A DNA stretch of 14,353 nt. Origin: Haliscomenobacter sp038240665 (GTDB lineage Bacteria > Bacteroidota > Bacteroidia > Chitinophagales > Saprospiraceae). Below, one piece after another: positions 7,624-14,146 of this stretch (the stretch's first letter is position 1; the number at the start of each line of letters is the position of its first letter). Both the position numbers and the translations under genes were made by a program. A model generated the notes under the pieces. That model was not told where the DNA came from. It saw nothing but the letters and a program-made list of their open reading frames with translations, and searched no databases. The stretch spans positions 1 through 14,353 of the forward strand of contig JBBRGN010000112.1 of NCBI GenBank assembly GCA_038240665.1, in the 5' to 3' direction.

Positions 7624-7714
7624 CTTTTTTTTTCAACAAAAGGCTTTTTTTGTCTTTGTTCTCTCCTGAAAACGGTGACATCTTTGTAGGGCAATCAGCA
7701 ATGAGGCACAATCA
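7624..7714 (+). repeat. Promoter/leader block, copy 2 (paralogous to 5065-5155)
   Basis: Ungapped partner of 5065-5155, offset 2559 bp. It falls inside the 5' part of the longest open frame (from 7560). Because the same block stands outside any intact gene in copy 1 and carries promoter boxes, it is best read as untranslated DNA. Confidence 0.85.
7655..7686 (+). promoter_or_regulatory. Promoter of the T9SS propeller protein gene
   Basis: TTTG (7655-7658), 20 nt, CATCTTTG (7679-7686) matches TTTG/TAnnTTTG except for the first base of the -7 box. The boxes and spacing are conserved in copy 1 (5096-5127). Transcription would begin near 7693. An upstream ATG at 7560 could then not be used from this promoter; the ATGs at 7701 and 7725 could. 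Confidence 0.6.
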
Positions 7715-7724
7715 ATACCAACTC

Positions 7725-10655
7725 ATGAAGGCCCAATCAATACAAACGACGACATTAAAAAAAATCAAGCTACTCCTCCTAGTGGCCTGTGCCGTCTTGT
7801 TGAACGGCATTTTTGAAAAAGCATACACACAAGGTTGGCAATTGAATTATGGATCGGCCAAAACGGATGAAGGCTGGTCGGTGCTTCAAATGGAGGATCA
7901 AGGTTTTCTGGTAGTAGGTTTTGGGGAATCTTTTGGAACCGATAACGATCAAAAGATTTTTGTTGTTCGCACTGATGTGGACGGCACTGTGCTCTGGTCG
8001 CGCTACTACGATGACGGTTTTCAAGTGCAAGCCAGAGCCATCACGCCTACCAAAGATGGTAATTTCCTGATCATAGGAAACATCAAAACCCTTTCAGGCA
8101 GCAAAGAAGACATTTATTTGCTTAAAATAGACCGTAAAGGCAACCAAATCTGGCATACCAAATTTGGAACAGTAAATCTGGCCGAGCGCGTCAGCGATGT
8201 TGTGATGGATGCGGATGGCGGTTTTACGGTCATTGGCGCTACGGAAACTACCGATCGCGAGGATGATGCCTTGGTAGTGAAGTTTGACAAAAACGGAAGT
8301 CCTGTATGGTTCAAAACCTATGGCACCCCTAAATCTGACAAAGGGAATGCGATGATTGCCTTTGGAAATGGGTACGCTTTTGTGGGGGATTCTAAAAATT
8401 CAATTGGATTCAACAACGACATCATTCTTTTCCGGATTGATAGCAAAGGTGAAATTATCTGGCAAAGCCGGATCTCCAATAGCTTTCGGGAAGAAGGTAG
8501 GGCATTAATAGCCACCAAAGATGGCGGCATCGCAATCGCTGGGGTAGTAAATGACAATACCGATGCCTTTGTCGTGAAATTTGACGCGAATGGTCGACAG
8601 ATCTGGACACGTTCGGTAGGTGAAGCAGGTAAAGAAGAAGAAGCCAACGACATTGTAGAACTGCCAGATGGATCACTAGCGATAGTAGGTTTGAAATTGG
8701 TTGATCCAGTCAATGTAGATGTATACATTGCTAAATTGGATAGCCGTGGTAACATACTTTGGGATGTCACCCAAGGTGATCCTTTGTTCACTGAAGAAGG
8801 CCGCGATATCAAAGCAACCGCTGACGGAGGATTTATCATCGCTGGCTACAATGGCAAACTGCTCAGCTCATTCAATGACATGATTTTGTTGAAAACGGAT
8901 GGAAAGGGCAACGTTATTTCTAACCGCATCAATGGCCGTGTTTTTGAAGATCGTGATGCACAGTGTGATTATGACAATGGCGAGCGTTTATTGAGCAATT
9001 GGATCGTTCAAGCCAAAGGGGCCAATAATACCTACTACGGTACAAGCGATGCCAAAGGAAACTATAGCTTGCTGGTGGACACTGGGGTTTACATCGTATC
9101 GGTTGTTCCTGCCAATGTCTATTGGGGACCATGCAGCACTACCGGCAACACCATTCGCCTCAAAACGGTATACGACTCCATCCGCGTTGACTTCCCCGTA
9201 AAGGTCGCTATCGGATGTCCTTATCTAGAATTAAATGTCACCACGCCTTTCTTAGCGACCTGTAGTGACTTGGAATACACCTTGGTCTATGCCAATACAG
9301 GTACAGGTACGGCTGACAAAAGTTATATCGATTTATTTTTAGACTCAAAGCTGGCGTTCAAATCTGCTTCAGTACCCACGCAAATCTTGCCCAATGGCAA
9401 ACGTCGCATTCAGCTGGGATCCCTAGCTGCTGGCGGTGCTGGTAAAATTACTTTCCAAGCCTCCCTGGCTTGCCAAGGAATTGCCAATGGTCAAGCTGCG
9501 TTGGTATCTGCGCAGATTTATCCTGATTCATCTTGCTTGAAGCCTAGCGCAGACTGGGATGGTTCCAGCATTGTGGTGATCGGTCAGTGTTTAAAAGATA
9601 CTGTGGCTTTTCGCATCCAGAATGTGGGGAAGGGCGCCATGAAAAAACCAGGCAGGTCGATTGTGGTAAGAGACGACGTTATGTTGGGATTACCACAAAG
9701 CGAATTACAATTTCAGTTAGAGCCTCAGCAGATCAAAGAAATTAGGTTCGCAGCCAATGGTTCTGCTTATCGGGTCTTTGCCGATCAGGCAACTGGCCAT
9801 CCTAGCGGCGCAGCTTATCAAACAGCTTTTGTAGAAGGCTGTGTAAATGATGGAACCCCGATCACTACTGGAACGGTGACACAGTTTCCAGAAGATGATC
9901 CCAATTCGAATCTTTCGATTGACGTACAAGAAATAAAAAGTGCTTTGCTACCAGTAGAATTAAGAGGCTATCCCAAAGGTTATCGCGATGCTGCGCTAAT
10001 CGACAGCAAAACCGATTTATTCTACACCGTTCTATTCAAAAACACGAGCACCGAAGCGGTTCAACGTATCGTAATCCGCGATACCTTATCGTCGGCGCTT
10101 GATCTTACTTCGATCGAGCCGGGCGCAAGCAACTACCCCTACCGTTTCGAGGTTTATAGCAACGGCGTTTTGCGGATCACTTTTGATAGCATTCAGTTGC
10201 CCGCAGCCGGTAATGCCGCGCCAAAATACGGGTTTATTAAATTTAAGGTCGCCCAAAAAGCCAATACCCCCAAAGGTACCGTCATTAAAAACCGTGCAAC
10301 GGTGTTCTTTGATTACCAAAAACCAATTGCAAGTAATTCAGTGAAGCACCAAGTGGGGGTTTTTCCGGATTTTGTACAGGTGATTACGTCAAGCAAGGAA
10401 GTATTTGTAGAAGGAGTGAGCGTGGATGTTTATCCCAATCCTTTTTCTGAATCGGTAACCATTCAGTTGAAAGGCCGCCAATATGATCAGTTGCAAATGA
10501 GCATCTATGATTTGAAAGGACAATTGGTAAGACATGAAGTTTACAACAGCAGCTTTATATTGATTCATCGCAACGAGCTTACCGCTGGAATGTACGTATA
10601 CAAACTGGAATCAGGAGGGAAATTGATTAATTCAGGTAAGCTGTTGGTGCGGTAA
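7725..10655 (+). CDS. T9SS-exported seven-bladed propeller protein with sorting tail
   Basis: Predicted secreted or surface protein of 976 aa from the ATG at 7725 (numbering from there). Residues 1-~35 are a signal peptide: a basic stretch (TLKKIK), LLLLVACAVLL, then a polar end near AYT-QG. Seven repeats of 48-53 aa follow, each opening at Trp38, 91, 143, 195, 246, 294 or 346 and reading roughly W-x3-G...DGGfxxxG...D-xx-lxKxDxxGxxx, a seven-bladed beta-propeller. Then come a carboxypeptidase-regulatory/SdrD-like Ig domain (~398-490), DUF11-like beta domains (~495-720), a DUF7619-like domain (~745-875; KTDLFYTVLFKNT) and a Por-type sorting tail (~900-976; VDVYPNPFSESVTIQL ... DLKGQLVR) that directs T9SS export. 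The frame is open back to an ATG at 7560 (1031 aa), but that would put the conserved promoter inside the gene. ATG 7701 is a second option. The ligand or substrate is unknown. Confidence 0.88.
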   Translation: MKAQSIQTTTLKKIKLLLLVACAVLLNGIFEKAYTQGWQLNYGSAKTDEGWSVLQMEDQGFLVVGFGESFGTDNDQKIFVVRTDVDGTVLWSRYYDDGFQVQARAITPTKDGNFLIIGNIKTLSGSKEDIYLLKIDRKGNQIWHTKFGTVNLAERVSDVVMDADGGFTVIGATETTDREDDALVVKFDKNGSPVWFKTYGTPKSDKGNAMIAFGNGYAFVGDSKNSIGFNNDIILFRIDSKGEIIWQSRISNSFREEGRALIATKDGGIAIAGVVNDNTDAFVVKFDANGRQIWTRSVGEAGKEEEANDIVELPDGSLAIVGLKLVDPVNVDVYIAKLDSRGNILWDVTQGDPLFTEEGRDIKATADGGFIIAGYNGKLLSSFNDMILLKTDGKGNVISNRINGRVFEDRDAQCDYDNGERLLSNWIVQAKGANNTYYGTSDAKGNYSLLVDTGVYIVSVVPANVYWGPCSTTGNTIRLKTVYDSIRVDFPVKVAIGCPYLELNVTTPFLATCSDLEYTLVYANTGTGTADKSYIDLFLDSKLAFKSASVPTQILPNGKRRIQLGSLAAGGAGKITFQASLACQGIANGQAALVSAQIYPDSSCLKPSADWDGSSIVVIGQCLKDTVAFRIQNVGKGAMKKPGRSIVVRDDVMLGLPQSELQFQLEPQQIKEIRFAANGSAYRVFADQATGHPSGAAYQTAFVEGCVNDGTPITTGTVTQFPEDDPNSNLSIDVQEIKSALLPVELRGYPKGYRDAALIDSKTDLFYTVLFKNTSTEAVQRIVIRDTLSSALDLTSIEPGASNYPYRFEVYSNGVLRITFDSIQLPAAGNAAPKYGFIKFKVAQKANTPKGTVIKNRATVFFDYQKPIASNSVKHQVGVFPDFVQVITSSKEVFVEGVSVDVYPNPFSESVTIQLKGRQYDQLQMSIYDLKGQLVRHEVYNSSFILIHRNELTAGMYVYKLESGGKLINSGKLLVR

Positions 10656-10677
10656 TATAATCCCATAAACTTTGAAA

Positions 10678-10707
10678 GGTTCCCTGTAGAATTTCCTACG
10701 GGGAACC
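10678..10707 (+). repeat. Conserved 3' hairpin, copy 2
   Basis: The stem is GGTTCCC-T-GTAG (10678-10689) with CTAC-G-GGGAACC (10696-10707) and loop AATTTC. It starts 22 nt after the stop codon. It keeps the T-G wobble and loop size of copy 1; the inner stem pair is T-A (10687/10698) where copy 1 has C-G (5841/5852). Confidence 0.75.
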
Positions 10708-10740
10708 ATCAATAACGAAAACGTTATCACAACAAAAAAG

Positions 10741-10819
10741 ATAGTTAGGTCGTTTTTCCTTAAAGAATTTAGGTCGTCTTATTTTTTCATGAGATTATGA
10801 TTTGTTATTAGCGTGAGGC
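10741..10819 (+). repeat. Highly conserved 3' untranslated block, copy 2 (matches 5894-5970)
   Basis: Partner of the copy 1 block, with 51 identical nt at 10769-10819. It contains the TTAGGTCGT direct repeat at 10745-10753 and 10769-10777. The sequence TCATGAGATTATGAT (10787-10801) recurs just past the terminator as TCATGAAATTATGAT (10848-10862), which copy 1 lacks. Confidence 0.9.
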
Positions 10820-10846
10820 TGCACCACAAAAGTGCAGCTTTTTTTT
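10818..10846 (+). terminator. Intrinsic terminator of the T9SS gene, copy 2
   Basis: GCTGCAC (10818-10824) pairs with GTGCAGC (10832-10838) around a 7-nt loop, followed by eight T residues. The T10820-A10836 pair replaces C5971-G5986 of copy 1, so pairing is preserved. Confidence 0.87.
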
Positions 10847-10917
10847 CTCATGAAATTATGATGTCACGAACATAATAAGAAAATCTTAAACCGTAAAACG
10901 GTTTGCCCATAAATTTG

Positions 10918-10953
10918 CAAAAAATACCAGTTTGGTGGTATTTATTTTTTTTT
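10918..10953. terminator. Bidirectional terminator between the T9SS gene and cysM
   Basis: AAATACCA (10922-10929) pairs with TGGTATTT (10936-10943) around loop GTTTGG. On the plus strand it is followed by TATTTTTTTTTTA. On the minus strand the stem runs into a T-run (complement of the As from 10918). It therefore suits the end of cysM and can back up the T9SS terminator. A weaker hairpin, AAACCG-TAAAA-CGGTTT, lies just before it at 10888-10904. Confidence 0.7.
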
Positions 10954-10995
10954 ATTGTGTTTAATGTAACATTTAGCATTTTTTTTATAATAGAT

Positions 10996-11880
10996 TTATT
11001 TACCAAAGATTCCAGCCGACAAATAGCGGTCTCCACGATCGCAAATGATGCAGACGATAACTGCATTTTCCAGCTCCAGCGCTAGTTTGGACGCCGCCAA
11101 AACTGAACCTCCGCTGCTCATTCCGCCAAAAATACCATCTTTACTGGCCAAGCGCCGAGTCATGCCAATGGCTTCTTCTTGAGAAACATCAATAATGCGA
11201 TCGACCCGACTGGGTTCATAAATTTTTGGTAGGTATTCTGGAGACCATCTACGAATGCCTGGAATGTTGGAACCATCAGTAGGTTGAACGCCAATGATTT
11301 GAATGTCAGGATTTTGTTCTTTTAAATACCGGGAAACACCCATGATGGTACCCGTTGTGCCCATGGTGGCGACAAAATGGGTGATTTTATGATCGGTGTC
11401 TTTCCAGATTTCCGGTCCGGTTGTTTTATAGTGCATGCCCCAATTGTCGGGATTAGCGAATTGATTTAACATAAAATAACCGCCTTGATTAACCATTTCT
11501 TCGGCCAACTCCCGCGAGTATTCAATGGTTTTTTCAGCGGGGGTGAGGATTACTTTTGCTCCAAAGGCCTGCATGGTTTGTACACGTTCTAGGGTAGAAT
11601 TATCGGGCATAATGAGTTCAATCTCAAAGCCAAACAGACTGGCAATCATGGCCAAGGCTATCCCGGTATTCCCACTAGTGGCTTCTACTAATTTCATCCC
11701 TTTGATCAACTCTCCGCGATCAATCGCGCATTTGATCATGTTATAAGCAGCTCGGTCTTTTACGCTTCCGCCGGGATTGTTGCCTTCAAGTTTTCCATAT
11801 ACCGTGATGCCTGGTTTGTTGATAACGTGCTGAATTTCAACATTTGGCGTGTTGCCGATAAGGTCTAAAATGGTAGCCAT
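10996..11880 (-). CDS. cysM: Cysteine synthase, CysM-type (O-acetylserine sulfhydrylase B)
   Basis: PLP enzyme of the fold-type II family that replaces the acetyl group of O-acetylserine with sulfide, or thiosulfate in classical CysM, giving L-cysteine or S-sulfocysteine in the cytosol. At 294 aa it has typical CysM length. Lys41 in GGSVKDR is the expected PLP Schiff-base lysine. The substrate loop TSGNTG is at 68-73, the PLP-phosphate cradle GTTGT at 174-178, and GGMSSGG at 252-258. GNNPGGSVKDR, IPGIRRWSPEYLP (206-218) and the C-terminal CDRGDRYLS (280-288) favour CysM over CysK. It lies 111 bp downstream of cysE on the same strand, so co-transcription is likely. A role with thiosulfate rather than sulfide is family inference. 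Confidence 0.9.
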   Translation of the reverse strand: MATILDLIGNTPNVEIQHVINKPGITVYGKLEGNNPGGSVKDRAAYNMIKCAIDRGELIKGMKLVEATSGNTGIALAMIASLFGFEIELIMPDNSTLERVQTMQAFGAKVILTPAEKTIEYSRELAEEMVNQGGYFMLNQFANPDNWGMHYKTTGPEIWKDTDHKITHFVATMGTTGTIMGVSRYLKEQNPDIQIIGVQPTDGSNIPGIRRWSPEYLPKIYEPSRVDRIIDVSQEEAIGMTRRLASKDGIFGGMSSGGSVLAASKLALELENAVIVCIICDRGDRYLSAGIFGK

Positions 11881-11991
11881 TTAGGTGTTTATTTGTCGTA
11901 CAAAAAAGGATTTAAAAAATAAAAAGAGGCGATAGGGAAGATTCAATATTTAATTTTACTAGGAGTTCCAAGGCTAAATTTCCAGACACAC

Positions 11992-12807
11992 TTACAGCGC
12001 ATTGGCATCTTCATAGCGCTGGTTCATGTAACCATTGTAATAGACCCTACTCAAAGGCGGAACACTCTTGATTACCCAAACATTACCCCCAATGATACTG
12101 CCCTGACCAATTATGGTTTCACCCCCCAGGATGGTTGCTCCAGAATAAATGACTACCCCGTCTTCAATGGTCGGATGTCTTTTGATTTGGGCAAATTCTT
12201 TCCTGACGCTCAGGGCGCCTAAGGTAACGCCTTGGTATATTTTGACATGGCTACCAATGGTGCAAGTTTCGCCAATAACGATTCCTGTACCATGGTCGAT
12301 GCAAAAATATTCGCCGATTTGCGCGCCAGGATGGATGTCAATGCCTGTTTTGCTGTGGGCATGTTCCGTAAGGATGCGGGGGATGAGCGGAATACCCAAT
12401 TGCAAAAACTCATGTGCCAAACGGTAAACCGCAATGGCATAAAAACCTGGATAAGTACGGATAACTTCAGTGAGTCCAGTAGCAGCGGGATCCCCTTTTA
12501 AAATTGCGGATGCATCCTTGAGTAAAGATTCGCGAACCATGGGGAGGCGATCCATAAAAGCTTCTTCTAATTCCTGGGCTTTGTTATGGCTGGGATCATC
12601 AACAGTGTCGATGATTTTAAAAAGTTCCACGCGAAGGTTTTGAAAATACTGTTCAAATACGCGAATGGAACTGAATCGATTTTCAGAAAACTCTGGAAAT
12701 ATGATCCCCAATAAACCGTTTAACCAGCTACATACTGCGGTCGGCGCGGGCATCTCCTGAGCATTGAGGTGGGTTTCGAACAGATGTTGAATGAATTTTT
12801 TTTCCAT
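11992..12807 (-). CDS. cysE: Serine O-acetyltransferase
   Basis: Makes O-acetyl-L-serine from serine and acetyl-CoA, the committed step of cysteine synthesis; its product feeds the downstream cysM. Of 271 aa, residues 1-~140 are the helical N-terminal SATase domain and ~150-250 a left-handed beta helix of hexapeptide repeats (IDIHPGAQIG, VVIYSGATILGG, TIIGQGSIIGG). The active-site Asp157 and His159 (TGIDIHPGA) and catalytic His172 (IDHGTGIVIGET) are present. The C-terminus, YEDANAL, does not end in Ile, whereas the CysE tail that inserts into the CysK active site does, so stable cysteine-synthase complex formation is doubtful. That fits pairing with a CysM-type enzyme. The ATG at 12807 gives normal family length. 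Confidence 0.94.
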   Translation of the reverse strand: MEKKFIQHLFETHLNAQEMPAPTAVCSWLNGLLGIIFPEFSENRFSSIRVFEQYFQNLRVELFKIIDTVDDPSHNKAQELEEAFMDRLPMVRESLLKDASAILKGDPAATGLTEVIRTYPGFYAIAVYRLAHEFLQLGIPLIPRILTEHAHSKTGIDIHPGAQIGEYFCIDHGTGIVIGETCTIGSHVKIYQGVTLGALSVRKEFAQIKRHPTIEDGVVIYSGATILGGETIIGQGSIIGGNVWVIKSVPPLSRVYYNGYMNQRYEDANAL

Positions 12808-12843
12808 GGGATCGATTTTAGACTCTCTTAGGAATGAGTCAAC

Positions 12844-12860
12844 AATAAGGTCAACTTATT
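12844..12860. promoter_or_regulatory. Possible operator upstream of cysE
   Basis: AATAAG-GTCAA-CTTATT is a perfect 6+6 inverted repeat with a 5-bp centre, starting 37 bp upstream of the cysE ATG. GTCAAC also occurs twice in direct orientation, 12 bp apart (12838-12843 and 12850-12855). The location suits a regulator of cysteine synthesis, but I cannot name one, and no clean promoter pair was found. Confidence 0.3.
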
Positions 12861-12938
12861 AAGTTTGTTGCGATCTTAAATCACAGTCATCCATTAGCGT
12901 AAATAGCGGAGCATAAAATTCTTTTTTTTGAACGTCTG

Positions 12939-13328
12939 CTACCTTCTTGAAGGGCTAGGCTTTCTTTTTACCATCAATCCAAGCCAAATTGCTCTCGACA
13001 CCCGAAACAAATACACAAAAAATAAAGCGGACACCAGAATAAGCAGGGCAAAAGAAGTAGCCAAACTCCACTTGAACACCCAGTGCAAAAGCATCACAAA
13101 CCCAATACAGAACCAAGCGGAAATGATATAAGAAATAAACATTGCTCCAAAATAAAAGCCAGGCTCAGGAAAAAATGATTCGCCACAATTGGAGCAATGC
13201 TTTTCCATTTCAAAAGGTGCCCGAAAAGAAAAAGTTGGCGTTGAGAAAAGATTACCCTTCCCACATTGCGGGCATTTAAGCCTCAACATGATGGGTAATA
13301 ACGCTGGTTTTTTATTCAAAGACATCAT
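12939..13328 (-). CDS. DUF983 zinc-ribbon membrane protein
   Basis: Small inner-membrane protein (129 aa) of the DUF983 family, function unknown. Two Cys pairs, CPQCGKG (Cys19/22) and CSNCGE (Cys45/48), form a probable zinc ribbon at the N-terminus. FYFGAMFISYIIS-AWF (~58-83) and FALLILVSALFFVYLF (~93-108) are two membrane helices, followed by a basic Lys/Arg tail. It begins 32 bp after the ArsR-type gene on the same strand, so the two may share a transcript, with this gene the possible target. Two consecutive ATG codons occur at the start; 13328 is the outer one. Confidence 0.85.
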   Translation of the reverse strand: MMSLNKKPALLPIMLRLKCPQCGKGNLFSTPTFSFRAPFEMEKHCSNCGESFFPEPGFYFGAMFISYIISAWFCIGFVMLLHWVFKWSLATSFALLILVSALFFVYLFRVSRAIWLGLMVKRKPSPSRR

Positions 13329-13360
13329 TGCATTTTTTTGCTATGGTCGCCAAAAGGAGC

Positions 13361-13681
13361 TTACATATTGCATTGACAATTCGACAAACACTCAATAATG
13401 AGTGATACATCGCGCTCTTTCAGGGAATACATCATACTCCGTCGATCGCGTTTTACGGAAAGAATCCCTTTTAAACGCATGTTTTGCAAGTGATGCGAAG
13501 TGAGCGACTGCTCGCTATTGAGCATTTCACAGATCTGTGTAACCGAAAGTTTTGGATATTGCTCCAGCAAATGTATGATCCCCAACCGTGTCGGATGGGC
13601 TATGGTTTTGAGGATAAAAGCAATGCGTTCCAGTTTTTCGGCTTCCGCATCGTTAATGACTCCTGCTTTTATGGTGTCCAT
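13361..13681 (-). CDS. ArsR/SmtB-family transcriptional regulator with C-terminal Cys cluster
   Basis: Winged-helix repressor of 106 aa that would bind DNA as a dimer. The ArsR signature is clear: LKTIAHPTRLGIIHLL (25-40), recognition helix region TQICEMLNSEQSLTSHHLQ (48-66), and wing GILSVKRDRRSMMYSL (72-87). Cys98, Cys102 and Cys104 cluster in the last helix (ECLSNCQCNM), with Cys51 before the recognition helix. Such placement suits thiol-redox, persulfide or soft-metal sensing, but the canonical ArsR ELCVC motif is absent, so the ligand is unknown. The likely target is its own promoter and the DUF983 gene 32 bp downstream. Confidence 0.88.
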   Translation of the reverse strand: MDTIKAGVINDAEAEKLERIAFILKTIAHPTRLGIIHLLEQYPKLSVTQICEMLNSEQSLTSHHLQNMRLKGILSVKRDRRSMMYSLKERDVSLIIECLSNCQCNM

Positions 13682-13705
13682 GTTGTCCGAGTTCCATCAG
13701 TGAAA

Positions 13706-13725
13706 AATATCCCCCAAAGGGTATT
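13706..13725. promoter_or_regulatory. Possible ArsR-type operator
   Basis: AATAtCCC-CCAAA-GGGTATT is an inverted repeat with one unpaired base in the left arm, 25-44 bp upstream of the arsR-type ATG. It sits where a self-repressor would block its promoter. It is short and imperfect. Confidence 0.3.
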
Positions 13726-13849
13726 CAAAAAATAGCGGCAGGTGAATAAAAAAAGTGTTTTCAATCAATCTGCGCTCAAGTATCGTAAGTATACACAAAA
13801 TATTCTCAAAAAACTACACTTGGCTGGCTCGAATTGTTTCTTGGCTGGA

Positions 13850-13885
13850 AAGAAAAAAAGGGAATGACTATTCGCCATTCCCTTT
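13850..13885 (-). terminator. Intrinsic terminator of the tRNA-Leu unit
   Basis: AAAGGGAATG (13857-13866) and CATTCCCTTT (13876-13885) form a perfect 10-bp stem with a 9-nt loop. Read on the minus strand the stem is followed by a T-run (TTTTTTTCTTT). There is no T-run on the plus strand, so it serves leftward transcription arriving from the tRNA. Confidence 0.85.
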
Positions 13886-13916
13886 CTGTATGCGCTATAA
13901 GCAATCTTAAGTGAAG

Positions 13917-13954
13917 TAATTGAATCGAGTTTTTAGGTTTCAAGGATTCAATTA
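13917..13954 (-). repeat. Hairpin in the tRNA-Leu 3' trailer
   Basis: TAATTGAATC (13917-13926) is perfectly inverted as GATTCAATTA (13945-13954), with an 18-nt loop. It lies 8 nt past the tRNA 3' end and before the terminator. No T-run follows on the minus strand, so a processing or decay signal is more likely than termination. Confidence 0.6.
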
Positions 13955-13962
13955 GAAAAAAG

Positions 13963-14044
13963 TGCCCAGAACAGGATTCGAACCTGCACACCTTGCGGAA
14001 CTACCACCTCAAAGTAGCGTGTCTACCAATTTCACCATCTGGGC
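13963..14044 (-). tRNA. tRNA-Leu (anticodon GAG)
   Basis: Class II tRNA of 82 nt. The acceptor GCCCAGA pairs with TCTGGGC, and the discriminator is A (13963). The D-arm contains AAATTGGTAGACACG, typical of tRNA-Leu. The anticodon stem CTACT/GGTAG encloses TTGAGGT, so the anticodon is GAG, reading CUC and CUU. The variable arm contains TTCCGCAAGG and the T-loop is GGTTCGAATCC. CCA is not encoded, so it must be added after processing. Confidence 0.96.
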
Positions 14045-14086
14045 AATAACTGGAATACCAAAAAAAGGTTATCCAAAAAAGAGCTG

Positions 14087-14117
14087 CAAATCTATATCAG
14101 GATATTGAGAAAAGCAA
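14087..14117 (-). promoter_or_regulatory. Promoter of tRNA-Leu
   Basis: On the minus strand, TTG (14117-14115), 20 nt, TAGATTTG (14094-14087) has a perfect TAnnTTTG -7 box. The transcript would start about 35-40 nt upstream of the mature tRNA end, a normal leader for RNase P trimming. It also separates the tRNA from the upstream ABC gene. Confidence 0.55.
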
Positions 14118-14146
14118 TTATTCGACGGTCATTATTTACCAAAGCT

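Noticed and set aside
5831..10846. Paired 3' modules as ends of a transposon or integron-like cassette
   Set aside because: They are in direct orientation, each belongs to its own gene copy, and no transposase, integrase or target duplication enclosing the interval was seen. Gene duplication is simpler.
10848..11085. Small frames on both strands at the cysM 3' end
   Set aside because: They overlap the bidirectional terminator and the cysM C-terminus and have no features.
13806..13991. Minus-strand 61-aa frame near the tRNA
   Set aside because: It runs through the tRNA 3' end and the terminator hairpin, so it is not a gene.
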